Source of the DNA: Larkinella arboricola | Lineage (GTDB): Bacteria; Bacteroidota; Bacteroidia; Cytophagales; Spirosomataceae | DNA: 64,000 nt | Direction: 5' to 3' | Assembly: GCF_003259745.1 (NCBI RefSeq) | Contig: NZ_QLMC01000004.1 | Coordinates: forward strand, 744,001-808,000 | In this document: positions 44,572 through 53,732 of the stretch, piece by piece | Position numbering within the stretch: position 1 is the stretch's first letter | How the letters are laid out: every line of letters starts with the position of its first letter | Made by a program: the position numbers and the translations under genes | The notes under the pieces: model-generated | Told to the model about the DNA's origin: nothing | The model's database searches: none | The model's input: only the letters and a program-made list of their open reading frames with translations

Positions 44572-47217
44572 ATGAACCTGAATTCATACACGATTAAAGC
44601 GCAGGAGGTTATCCAGCAGGCGGCCCAAATCGCGCAGGGCAATCAGCAGCAGACGGTTGAAACCGGCCACGTGCTGAAAGCTATTTTAGATGAAGACCAA
44701 AACACGATGGGCTTTCTTTCGAAGAAAACCGGCGTGAATGCCAGCCGCTTGACACTGGCGCTGGATGCTATCGTCAACAGCTATCCGAAGGTGTCGGTGG
44801 GGGCGCAGGGAACTTCCAATATCTACCTGGGGAACGACCTGAACGCAGCCCTGCAACGCGCTACGGGCTATCTCAAAAAATTTGGGGATGAGTATGTCAG
44901 CATCGAACTCATCCTGTTAGGACTGGTTACTGGAAATGACTCGGTTGCCAGCCTGATGAAAGATGTCGGTTTTACCGAAAAGAGCCTCAACGAAGCGATC
45001 AAAGAATTACGCGGAAAAAATAATTCAGTGAAAGATCCAAATGCAGAAGCTAAATACCGTTCGCTGGAACGGTATAGCAAGAACCTGAATGAACTGGCCG
45101 AGAAGGGGAAAATTGACCCCGTAATCGGTCGGGACGAGGAAATTCGCCGGGTGCTGCAAATCCTGAGCCGCCGGACCAAAAATAACCCGATGCTGCTGGG
45201 TGAACCGGGTGTCGGTAAAACGGCCATTGTGGAAGGGCTGGCGCAGCGGATTGTGCAGGGCGACGTGCCCGAAAACCTGAAGTCGAAAACCATCGTGTCG
45301 CTCGACATGGGTTTGCTGGTAGCCGGTGCCAAATACAAAGGCGAGTTTGAAGAGCGACTGAAAGCCGTTATCAAGGAAGTGACGGATTCCGAAGGGGAAA
45401 TCGTTCTTTTCATTGACGAAATTCACACGCTGATCGGGGCGGGTGCCGGGGGCGGAGAAGGTGCGATGGACGCGGCCAACCTGCTGAAACCGGCTTTGGC
45501 ACGCGGAGAACTGCACGCCATTGGGGCCACAACGCTGAAAGAGTACCAGAAATATATTGAAAAGGATAAAGCGCTTGAGCGACGGTTCCAGGCCGTAATG
45601 GTCGACGAGCCGGATGTGCCGGATGCGATTTCGATTCTGCGCGGTATCAAGGAAAAATACGAACTGCACCACGGGGTCCGGATTAAGGACGATGCGGTGA
45701 TTGCGGCCGTTGAGCTTTCCAACCGCTATATTTCCGACCGGTTTCTGCCCGACAAAGCCATTGACCTGATGGACGAAGCGGCTGCCAAAATGCGGCTCGA
45801 AATTGACTCGGTTCCCGAAGAACTCGACGAACTGAACCGCCGGATCATGCAGTTGGAAATCGAACGCGAAGCCATCCGCCGGGAAGCTGACCGGGAAAAA
45901 GAAAGTGCGCTGAACAAGCAGATTGCCGACCTGAACGATCAGCGTAATAGCCTGAAAGCCCGCTGGGAAGTAGAAAAACAGTCGGTCAACGAGGTCCGGA
46001 CGTTGAAAGAACAACTCGATCAGCTGAAATCCGAAGCCGAGCACGCCGAACGTTCCGGCGATTACGGCAAGGTGGCCGAGATTCGCTACGGTCGACTGCC
46101 CGAAATGCAGAAACGCCTGGACGAGCTTGTCAAGAAAGAAGGCGACGCCCAAACGCTGTTGCAGGAGGAAGTGACGGCGGATGACATTGCCGAAGTCGTA
46201 GCCAAATGGACCGGTATTCCGGTAACTCGTATGATGGAGTCGGAGCGTGAAAAACTGCTCCATCTGGAGGACGAACTTGCCAAGCGCGTGGCCGGTCAGG
46301 AGGAAGCCATTCAGGTGGTGGCCGATGCCGTACGCCGGAGCCGCGCCGGGATGCAGGACCCCAAACGGCCCATCGGTTCGTTTATCTTCCTGGGTACGAC
46401 CGGGGTTGGTAAAACCGAGCTGGCGAAGGCCCTGGCCGATTATTTGTTCAACGACGAGAACTCGATGGTACGAATCGATATGTCGGAATTTCAGGAGCGC
46501 CATGCGGTTAGCCGGTTGATTGGGGCACCTCCGGGTTATGTCGGTTACGACGAAGGTGGTCAGCTGACCGAAGCCGTGCGCCGGAAACCGTACAGCGTCA
46601 TTCTGCTGGATGAGATTGAAAAGGCGCACCCCGACGTGTTTAACATCTTGTTGCAGGTGCTCGACGATGGCCGTCTGACCGACAGCAAAGGCCGGGTTGC
46701 CAACTTTAAAAATACGATCATCATCATGACCTCGAACATCGGTAGCCACATCATCCGGGAGCGGTTTGCGCAACTGGATGACTGGAACCGCGATCAGATC
46801 ATTGATGATACCAAGGAAGAAGTCTTCGAGTTGCTGAAACAGACGCTGCGTCCGGAGTTTCTGAACCGGATCGACGAACTGGTGATGTTTCAGCCGCTGA
46901 CCCAGCGTGAGATTCGTAAGATTGTCGGTCTGCAATTCAAACACATTCAGGACCGGTTGTCCGAACAGGGCATTACCATCGAAGCCGACCAGGAAGTTCT
47001 GAACAAGCTGGCGGAAGAAGGTTTCGACCCGCAGTTTGGTGCCCGCCCGCTGAAACGCGTCATGCAACGGCGCATCCTGAACGCCCTCTCGAAAGAGATT
47101 CTGGCGGGCCGGATTCAGAAAAACGCCATTGTTGGCATGATGCTGAACGAAACCGAAGACGGCAAAGACGACATTATCTTTTACAACCTCGATAAGGTCG
47201 TGCCGGAGTTGGACTAA
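44572..47217 (+). CDS. clpB: ATP-dependent chaperone ClpB
   Basis: This AAA+ disaggregase works with DnaK. The 881 aa protein has the N-domain (1-145), NBD1 with G-E-P-G-V-G-K-T at 210-217, the long M-domain coiled coil (about 405-540) that separates ClpB from ClpA/ClpC, and NBD2 with G-T-T-G-V-G-K-T at 608-615 plus [12 protein letters not shown]. The ClpP-binding IGF/L loop is not evident, in line with ClpB. A small inverted repeat (accggc/gccggt, about 44537-44553) precedes the start. No CIRCE element is seen. Confidence 0.97.
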   Translation: MNLNSYTIKAQEVIQQAAQIAQGNQQQTVETGHVLKAILDEDQNTMGFLSKKTGVNASRLTLALDAIVNSYPKVSVGAQGTSNIYLGNDLNAALQRATGYLKKFGDEYVSIELILLGLVTGNDSVASLMKDVGFTEKSLNEAIKELRGKNNSVKDPNAEAKYRSLERYSKNLNELAEKGKIDPVIGRDEEIRRVLQILSRRTKNNPMLLGEPGVGKTAIVEGLAQRIVQGDVPENLKSKTIVSLDMGLLVAGAKYKGEFEERLKAVIKEVTDSEGEIVLFIDEIHTLIGAGAGGGEGAMDAANLLKPALARGELHAIGATTLKEYQKYIEKDKALERRFQAVMVDEPDVPDAISILRGIKEKYELHHGVRIKDDAVIAAVELSNRYISDRFLPDKAIDLMDEAAAKMRLEIDSVPEELDELNRRIMQLEIEREAIRREADREKESALNKQIADLNDQRNSLKARWEVEKQSVNEVRTLKEQLDQLKSEAEHAERSGDYGKVAEIRYGRLPEMQKRLDELVKKEGDAQTLLQEEVTADDIAEVVAKWTGIPVTRMMESEREKLLHLEDELAKRVAGQEEAIQVVADAVRRSRAGMQDPKRPIGSFIFLGTTGVGKTELAKALADYLFNDENSMVRIDMSEFQERHAVSRLIGAPPGYVGYDEGGQLTEAVRRKPYSVILLDEIEKAHPDVFNILLQVLDDGRLTDSKGRVANFKNTIIIMTSNIGSHIIRERFAQLDDWNRDQIIDDTKEEVFELLKQTLRPEFLNRIDELVMFQPLTQREIRKIVGLQFKHIQDRLSEQGITIEADQEVLNKLAEEGFDPQFGARPLKRVMQRRILNALSKEILAGRIQKNAIVGMMLNETEDGKDDIIFYNLDKVVPELD

Positions 47218-47232
47218 GGTATAGGATTGCGT

Positions 47233-47266
47233 AAAAAATGCCCGGTCTACAAAGCCGGGCATTTTT
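47233..47266 (+). terminator. Terminator of clpB
   Basis: Arms aaaaatgcccgg and ccgggcattttt with a 9-base loop end in a T-run. A second, weaker hairpin (agcccg/cgggct, 47289-47309) followed by atttttg lies 20 bases further and may serve the opposite strand or as a backup. Confidence 0.85.
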
Positions 47267-47349
47267 GTTTTCAGTATTAAATCAAAACAGCCCGACCGAA
47301 AGCCGGGCTATTTTTGTAGCAAGTGTCTAATATTTTAGCGTTAATCAGG

Positions 47350-48003
47350 CTACTTGGCGCTTCCGCCTTTGATGTTGTTCTGCACATCCTGCGCAACCTG
47401 TAAATGCGTGCGAACCAGCGGATGAGCAGCCGAGGCTATGCCTTTCAAACTGGCGTCCGATGCTGTTGTTTCCACTTTCGCCATCACCTGATCGAGTTTC
47501 TGGTGGCCATTCACACCGCTTTCCATGACGTAAAACCGATCAAATTCTTCACCCGAAAGGCTTTGCATTTTGGTCAGCATCTCCTGAGTTTGAGGGTCTA
47601 CGCTCGTCGGCAGGGTTACACCCTTGGCCGATGCCACCTCTTTGAGTTTGTTGGACAATCCCGTCTGCTCGTCAACCTCGGCCTGAGCCAGTTGCCGCAC
47701 CTGGTCGCTGGTGGCTTTCTGCATAGCAATCCGGCTGAGTTCGAGCTGCATCATGCCGCCTTTGGCTACTTCCATCATCAGGGCGTTATCGGCCTGAGAA
47801 AGAGCGTTTTTAGAAGGGGCGATGGCGGCCACCGCTGCGGCACCCTGCTTGTTCTGGTTGTCAAAGTCTGCCTTACTGAGTTTACCGACCATTGCCGATG
47901 ATCCCGAACGCGTCTCCCGGCCCTGCTGACCCTGCTGTGCCAGCAAAGGCGTTGTCATCATACAGGCCACTAGCAGCCCTACTGCACTCCAAAGTGTTCG
48001 CAT
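47350..48003 (-). CDS. Exported DUF4142 domain protein
   Basis: From ATG 48003 the protein has 217 aa: a signal peptide (M-R-T-L-W-S-A-V-G-L-L-V-A-C, cut after L-L-A-Q near 22) and a ferritin-like helical DUF4142 domain (about 65-205). Marks are A-L-M-M-E-V-A-K-G-G-M-M-Q-L-E-L-S-R-I-A, a central R-Q-L-A-Q-A-E-V-D-E-Q-T-G-L, and V-R-T-H-L-Q-V-A-Q-D. The outer start at 48117 would put a non-signal extension first and is rejected. The family is periplasmic and of unknown function. Confidence 0.88.
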   Translation of the reverse strand: MRTLWSAVGLLVACMMTTPLLAQQGQQGRETRSGSSAMVGKLSKADFDNQNKQGAAAVAAIAPSKNALSQADNALMMEVAKGGMMQLELSRIAMQKATSDQVRQLAQAEVDEQTGLSNKLKEVASAKGVTLPTSVDPQTQEMLTKMQSLSGEEFDRFYVMESGVNGHQKLDQVMAKVETTASDASLKGIASAAHPLVRTHLQVAQDVQNNIKGGSAK

Positions 48004-48364
48004 CGTTTTGTGCTTTTTGGTTGGATATTCGATTAGTTTCCTGAGATAACACCTTGTTTCGAAAACTGTTTGCGAGGGAATGAAACCAATAAGTCTACGG
48101 CCCATGTGAAGACACATGAGGTAAAGTGTTTACGATTATGTGATCAATAATTTCTACTAAAAGCGACTCAGCTATTCATAATAAGTTCGATGGAGAAAAT
48201 GGCTTTCATGTGATTGGTTTTCTACGGATTGCCAGCATTTTAAGCCCTTATTACCGTTAAAAAAAGCCCGACTACCTTTAAATAAATAGACAGATAAGCC
48301 TGTATTCTATTTTTCTAGCTTTATCTCGTTCATTGAACACACACCATTTTTAGAAGCGCTACTT
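48004..48364. other. Divergent intergenic region before the caspase-associated cluster, 361 bases
   Basis: The region is markedly AT-rich compared with its surroundings. TACCTTTA (48273-48280) is one base off the TAnnTTTG box and lies 85 bases before the first cluster gene. Another word, tagctttatc, is at about 48317. No perfect promoter, repeat or RNA structure is seen. Confidence 0.4.
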
Positions 48365-50788
48365 ATGGCAAGGGTCAAAACATTTTCCTCGCAAATCACT
48401 ACGGCAAAAAGGGCTCTTTTTGTGGCCCCAACTGGATTGTCGGTCGGATTAACCGGTCGGATTCTGAATGGTCCAGGGCTAGAAATGCGACAGGATCCGC
48501 CCAGGCCTCGGCAGCCGCCCATCGTCAGGGTGCCTAGATTTCCAAGATCCGCCATTACGGTTCCTATTTCGATGGTACAGCCCGTTACCGATGAAATGTT
48601 ACTGGAAGCGCCCGCCGATCCTTCGATAAGGTATTACATCCCCCGCTATAAACTGGCTACACAACGGGTTGATCTGCAACAGCAATTTCGGGTATCGCTG
48701 GAGCAGTTCATTGATGCCGATGGTGGACAATTGATTGTTTTTCTGGCTAAGTTTCCCGCTCCAGCAATTGAAAATGCGGTTATAAATGCCCGACAAGTTG
48801 AGGTTCAGCCTTCTATAGCAATCGAGTTTAAGGTTGACGCAATTACGAAAATGTTAGCTTTTACGGAAGTGGATCAGCAAGCGGATGAAATTAAAGCCGT
48901 GTTGAAAGTAACTTCCTTTGCCGAGTTTAATCAGTTGTTTCAGGCGCTGACAACCAGTTCTTATGAAACGAAATTAGTGGTTAACAGCCTGGTGAGTCTG
49001 GCTTATCCGGCCAATATGCCGGTGGATATTAATCAGCTAAATCCCGAAACTCATCGGCCTAAGCTGGTTTTGAAAGGATTGGAAGAATATGAAGTGCGCG
49101 GCAACTGGTTTAACCGTGCGTCACTTTCGGTTCGGAACCGGGAGATTTATCCGGACGAGTTATTCCAACCTTCACCCGATTTGCCGCCCTGCGGTTTAAA
49201 TACAAATTCATCCAGGACATGGGTCGATATTTACAATAATTTAAATCAACGTATATACGGTTTTTGCGCTCTCAATAAGGCCGATAATCTGGATGATCTG
49301 TGGGTTGCTTTTCAAAAAGGGCAGCCCATGCCAGTATCGGTTTATATAGCGCTGAATGATCGGCGTAAAGGGCAGCAATATTTTTCTACTGAAGTTGCAT
49401 TAAGAGCGGATCAAATTACTTCCGGTGAGCGGTTATATGTAAACGCTAAGGAGAGTTTTTCTTCCCGAATTGATTTTGTATTTCCCGAAACGCTGCACAG
49501 TTATATGTATAGAAAAGCCGGTGGGCACGGGCCGGGCCGAAGCGGTTTTATTAAACATACCGTTGTCTGGGAAGAAAAAGAATATACTTATTTTCAGGAC
49601 GAAGCCCGCCCGGATCATTTCCTGTATTTACCCGATTCGTATAAGCTGGCGCAGGTAGAAGGCCCCGTTCGGGTGCCCTGGTTGCGGGTCGATTTTGAAG
49701 GAAAAACGCTTTCGGATTTAAAGGCCCGGATTCAATACCGTCTAGCCGGATTTGTTGACCTGCAACGCATTCAGGATGCGGCCAAAAAACTAATTAATAA
49801 AGTAGAGGGAGAAACCGTTGAAGGGCTGGTTTTTGAACTGCTGGATAGTGCCGACGAAGCAACGTACAAACTCACCCTTCCGGGTGTTGGCGGTTCGTCG
49901 GATCGCCCGGATGCCATCATTGACCCCGGAAATTATATTGAAGATGCTCTGCCCGCCTTATCGATCGATGATTTTCGGACCGTTTTCAACCTGCTGTTGA
50001 GCACCGACGAACGGGATATTACCCTGCGCGGTCAGGTGAATCTTAAACTGGGCGGGTTGCTGATTCCTCCGATTCCGGTTTCTATCCGTCTGGGCGATAG
50101 TGCCGGCGATGTTTTCGATAGTACCCGAACCGTTGATGCAGCCGCCGGAACCATTGCCGTATCGGTGAAAAATGCCATCGAAAGTCCGGTGTCGGTTCAG
50201 GGGCTGAACGTTGAAATTCAGGCCGATAAGCAGTTTGTTCCGGCCCGGGCCGAAGGAGACGGGTTGGTTTTTCCCCGGCAGATTGCTGCGGGCGAAACCG
50301 TGGTGTTTACCGTCGTTCCCGAAACACCACTTGCCGATTTGCAGGCCGCCGAAGTTATTCTGGATTGGCAGAATCTGGATATTTTGCCCGACAGCGCAGC
50401 GCTTTACGACGCCATCGTGAGCAAAACCGTTAACGCGAGTTTTGAGAAAGCCGTTACCATCAAGGTCCACGCGTTTGGTGACGATCCGACGATTCTGGAC
50501 ATCGGTATCAAGTTTAAAAGTTCGGAAACCGGCCCGGTGCTGACCTCAACCACTTTTTCACGGCCCCAGCAGGTGGAAGAAGATCAGTTGATGCAAACCG
50601 TGGGCAAGGCCATCAATTTGCCGCTGCCCCTTCAGGATTACGTCCGAAATCTGCCCACGTTTGGACAATACTGGTATCAGATTACGGTTTACCGGACCTC
50701 GGGCGATGCAACGGGGGTGTGGACACTGGAGAGCAGTGACTTCATCAATATTACGACGGATAAGTTACCGGTTCCGGTTATCGGATAG
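48365..50788 (+). CDS. Cluster protein A: large protein of unknown function, diverged YYLP-module family
   Basis: No known family is recognised. The 807 aa protein has no signal peptide or membrane helix. A Pro/Arg-rich segment (R-Q-D-P-P-R-P-R-Q-P-P, about 42-52) precedes A-D-P-S-I-R-Y-Y-I-P-R-Y (84-95). A second related element, F-Q-D-E-A-R-P-D-H-F-L-Y-L-P-D, lies near 410-424. Both resemble the D-H-A-D-P-x-Q-F-Y-Y-L-P element that opens cluster proteins D and E. Beta-rich segments dominate the last third. The first two-thirds are visibly poorer in GC than the other cluster genes. Protein B starts 41 bases downstream, so both are probably one transcript. Confidence 0.7.
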   Translation: MARVKTFSSQITTAKRALFVAPTGLSVGLTGRILNGPGLEMRQDPPRPRQPPIVRVPRFPRSAITVPISMVQPVTDEMLLEAPADPSIRYYIPRYKLATQRVDLQQQFRVSLEQFIDADGGQLIVFLAKFPAPAIENAVINARQVEVQPSIAIEFKVDAITKMLAFTEVDQQADEIKAVLKVTSFAEFNQLFQALTTSSYETKLVVNSLVSLAYPANMPVDINQLNPETHRPKLVLKGLEEYEVRGNWFNRASLSVRNREIYPDELFQPSPDLPPCGLNTNSSRTWVDIYNNLNQRIYGFCALNKADNLDDLWVAFQKGQPMPVSVYIALNDRRKGQQYFSTEVALRADQITSGERLYVNAKESFSSRIDFVFPETLHSYMYRKAGGHGPGRSGFIKHTVVWEEKEYTYFQDEARPDHFLYLPDSYKLAQVEGPVRVPWLRVDFEGKTLSDLKARIQYRLAGFVDLQRIQDAAKKLINKVEGETVEGLVFELLDSADEATYKLTLPGVGGSSDRPDAIIDPGNYIEDALPALSIDDFRTVFNLLLSTDERDITLRGQVNLKLGGLLIPPIPVSIRLGDSAGDVFDSTRTVDAAAGTIAVSVKNAIESPVSVQGLNVEIQADKQFVPARAEGDGLVFPRQIAAGETVVFTVVPETPLADLQAAEVILDWQNLDILPDSAALYDAIVSKTVNASFEKAVTIKVHAFGDDPTILDIGIKFKSSETGPVLTSTTFSRPQQVEEDQLMQTVGKAINLPLPLQDYVRNLPTFGQYWYQITVYRTSGDATGVWTLESSDFINITTDKLPVPVIG

Positions 50789-50829
50789 CAATTAATAAAC
50801 TCCTTGTTCCGTATCCAGTCACCAATCCA

Positions 50830-53487
50830 ATGAAAAAAGGTCTTCCCGATTTTAGTCAGGTCATTGGCGGAGAAAACGGCATTGCCTACGCGCCTTACCA
50901 GGGCATAGGCGATGTTTCGGTGATTCCGCTGACGCTGCAAGTCGCCCGTCAGGACGATGGAAAACCGGCTTTTTTTCTGGAATTAATCCGGGGTGTCACG
51001 CCATTTTCGCTGCCCAAACCACACGGCATGATCGACCTTCGGCTGGACGTTGGTTCTGTAGAAACGTCGTTTCTGGAAACCGTCCGAAACCGGTGGCCGG
51101 AGCGGGCGATGATAAAACCGTCTTTTAATCAGGGGTTCTTCCGGTTTCGGTCCCTGTCAGACCGGGTAGATAACGCTGGGGCCGACCTGCTGGCACCGGT
51201 GACGATGGGCGGGCTGCTCGTGTCGCGGTTGCGGTATACGCGGTTGCTGTCGCTGGAAGCCCTGACGGCCATAAAGCAGGCTTTGCAAGAGGAATTGCTG
51301 GTGCTCGATGCCTTCGCTGAACTGGAAGTAAAAGGCGTAGCGCCCCGTCTGCCGGCAACCGTGGAATTCAACCCCGGTGATTTGATGCGGACGGTTGAAC
51401 CGCTGCTGAATCCCGGTCGGCAGATGCCCGTTAGCCGGTTGGTTGAGTTTTTCCGTCAGGACCGTTCAGCGTTTCCGTTTCTGTCGATTCAGGCGGAAGG
51501 ACCGTTTACGGAAGATGAATTTGGTACTACGCTGGCCGACTGGATTATGGCCCGGTTCGGGAGGTTTACCCCGTCGCCCGACGACGATCCGCAGCCGTAC
51601 TGGCACCTGCCGGAATCCAGCGAGCAAGGGCGATTTATCTGGAAGTTCTCGGACCCGCTGGAAACCTCCCGGATTCTGACGTTTCAGTTCGACGCGTTGG
51701 CCGAAGCCCGGAAACTTGTGCAGATGGCCGGACTCAATACCGTCTATACCGAACGGGTTATTCCGCCCCTGCAAACGGGTTTTCTGCGGATTCTGGTGAC
51801 GCACGAACTACCGGAGTTGCCCGATAGCGTGCTTCAGGTTGGGGTTCGGTTTCAGGCACCGCCCAACCCGCCCCACCGGTTGCAGGCCATTAACAAAACC
51901 GTCGTTTTTACGCCCGGTCAAAGCAGTGAGGTGGCTGAATTGCAGTTTTCGCCCGTTGAACGGCAAGAGTATTCGTATGCGCCCTTTGTGGTGTTTCGAA
52001 CCGCCGCCGGCACGCAGGAGCTAACCGGCGAATCCAGGCTATCGGCAGACCAGCACCTGCGAATTCGCGATTTGCCGGTTACGCTGGTGGCTATCGAAGC
52101 CGCAACGGACTTGCTCAACGAAGCGACCCTGCACGGATTGTACCAATGGGAGATGGCCGGTAACGCCAAGTCTATGGCCTTCAATTTATCAGCCAGTCAG
52201 CCGAAAACGACGCTGGTGGTCCCTGCCGAAGTCAACGGTCTGCCAACCTGCGTGGTAGAAGCCGTAGCGGTCGATTCGGACGGACGGGTGCAGGCCGAGT
52301 TTTACCCGAACGGCAGTTTGCGCCTGGATTCGTTTTCGTTTCCCGGGTACGGGCCGCACAGCGTTGAATTTGTCGGTCAGTGGAAAGAGCCGGATGCGCT
52401 CATCGTGCTGCATTGCCTGCCGGAAGAAGAGCCGCCGGAGGGGTCGAGCCCAACGGTATTGACGCTGACGATGGATAAGCCCCGAAAAAGCTGGTCATGG
52501 TTTGCCGACAGCATGTTTCACCCCGGTTTTCGTTACCGGGTTCTGAATGGGGGCGGGGAGGAGTTGCTGCCCTGGTCGGAGATTCAATCGCCGTATACAG
52601 GGACCGTTCGTGTTGATCCACACCAAAAAGATTCAGAAGATATGTATGATGGTAATCAGCTTTTTAACGGCTTACGCTACTTCAAAAATCCCGATGAGGA
52701 AAACGGGTATTACTACCTCCCGGAGCAGCCGAAACCGCAGACCGACCCCGACGGAAAACCGACCTTATCGTTGATCGTGATGGGCGGGAACGGTTTTTTG
52801 CAGCTCGGAACGGTTTGGGAAGCGGACGCGGTGACGCTGGAAGAACTGCGAAGCCACATTGCCAACGAACGGAACGAACCGGCGGCTGCGATTCAATTAA
52901 ATTTTGCGCCGGTGGAAGTCGAAAAAGTGGAGGTCGTGCTTAAAACCGGGTCGGAGGAAAAGGTTTTGGCAACCTCCAGTTCCTCGGGTTATCCGCCGTT
53001 TTCGGCCATTTTCAGTGCTGCGGTTACAAAAGATGATCAGAATGCCGTTGTGGCGGCTTTACACCAGCAGAAGGATGTATTACGGGTTGATTACCACACG
53101 GTTCGGCAAACGGACGAGTCGGTGACCGTAACAATTCGGGGACGTATTCAGCAGGCTCCAGACGGTCTGGCCGAGAATGCGTCGTTGCAGGAGTGTAAAG
53201 AGTGGGTGGTAGCTGCCGTGGCATCAGAAACACTGCACATGGTGAAAACCGGTAGTAAAAAAGCGTCCGGTGAGTTGTGGCAGACAGCCGAAGAAGAAGC
53301 CCTGGAGGCTGCGGCTGAACAAGTTTCACGGTATGTACGGGGAACGGTTTTTCAGGCCGATGAGGCCCAGATAAACGTCGTCTCCGAGAAATCGGAGACG
53401 GCGTCAACGCCGGTTATTTTTTCAACGGATGTAAGCACCTGGTTCTCCGGGAATGAGGGCAATTCCCATATCCGGATTGGCGGATAG
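50830..53487 (+). CDS. Cluster protein B: large protein of unknown function with two diverged copies of the module
   Basis: The 885 aa protein has no signal peptide. The N-terminal 200 residues contain G-K-P-A-F-F-L-E-L-I-R-G, G-M-I-D-L-R-L-D-V, and later V-T-M-G-G-L-L-V-S-R-L-R-Y. These match in order the strand elements of proteins C-E. Near 620-690 a second copy follows: Y-Y-Y-L-P-E-Q-P-K-P, then D-P-D-G-K-P-T-L-S-L-I-V-M, G-N-G-F-L-Q-L-G-T-V and S-G-Y-P-P-F-S-A-I-F-S-A-A-V. In between are beta-rich segments without recognised motifs. No catalytic signature is seen. A 245-base gap with a hairpin separates it from protein C. Confidence 0.7.
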   Translation: MKKGLPDFSQVIGGENGIAYAPYQGIGDVSVIPLTLQVARQDDGKPAFFLELIRGVTPFSLPKPHGMIDLRLDVGSVETSFLETVRNRWPERAMIKPSFNQGFFRFRSLSDRVDNAGADLLAPVTMGGLLVSRLRYTRLLSLEALTAIKQALQEELLVLDAFAELEVKGVAPRLPATVEFNPGDLMRTVEPLLNPGRQMPVSRLVEFFRQDRSAFPFLSIQAEGPFTEDEFGTTLADWIMARFGRFTPSPDDDPQPYWHLPESSEQGRFIWKFSDPLETSRILTFQFDALAEARKLVQMAGLNTVYTERVIPPLQTGFLRILVTHELPELPDSVLQVGVRFQAPPNPPHRLQAINKTVVFTPGQSSEVAELQFSPVERQEYSYAPFVVFRTAAGTQELTGESRLSADQHLRIRDLPVTLVAIEAATDLLNEATLHGLYQWEMAGNAKSMAFNLSASQPKTTLVVPAEVNGLPTCVVEAVAVDSDGRVQAEFYPNGSLRLDSFSFPGYGPHSVEFVGQWKEPDALIVLHCLPEEEPPEGSSPTVLTLTMDKPRKSWSWFADSMFHPGFRYRVLNGGGEELLPWSEIQSPYTGTVRVDPHQKDSEDMYDGNQLFNGLRYFKNPDEENGYYYLPEQPKPQTDPDGKPTLSLIVMGGNGFLQLGTVWEADAVTLEELRSHIANERNEPAAAIQLNFAPVEVEKVEVVLKTGSEEKVLATSSSSGYPPFSAIFSAAVTKDDQNAVVAALHQQKDVLRVDYHTVRQTDESVTVTIRGRIQQAPDGLAENASLQECKEWVVAAVASETLHMVKTGSKKASGELWQTAEEEALEAAAEQVSRYVRGTVFQADEAQINVVSEKSETASTPVIFSTDVSTWFSGNEGNSHIRIGG

Positions 53488-53589
53488 ACCGCTTTACAAC
53501 TTCGCATAACGTTCAAAAAAACGCTGGGTAGCCCCAGAATTGCTGCCCCAAAACTCACCCAGATCAAATCCGGAATCAAGTAAAATCGG

Positions 53590-53611
53590 CCAGAACCTTA
53601 TCCGGTTCTGG
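53590..53611. terminator. Hairpin in the 245-base gap between cluster proteins B and C
   Basis: Perfect 8-bp arms ccagaacc (53590-53597) and ggttctgg (53604-53611) with a 6-base loop. No T-run follows directly. It may attenuate or end the A-B transcript. The 120 bases behind it are AT-rich and could hold a promoter for C-G, but no exact TAnnTTTG is visible. Confidence 0.45.
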
Positions 53612-53732
53612 GTAGGGGAGTGGTTGCCCTTACGGTGAGTGTAATGTTCAGTTTGTCAACTAGTTATCTATTTTCTTTTTCAATTGTATACGCCCTTTTC
53701 AACAAATCTTTTCACTTAAAATTCAAAACACA

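Noticed and set aside
45025-47262. Open frame of 745 codons on the minus strand inside clpB
   Set aside because: It is an antisense frame without stops caused by the codon pattern of clpB. It has no domain and no start signal.
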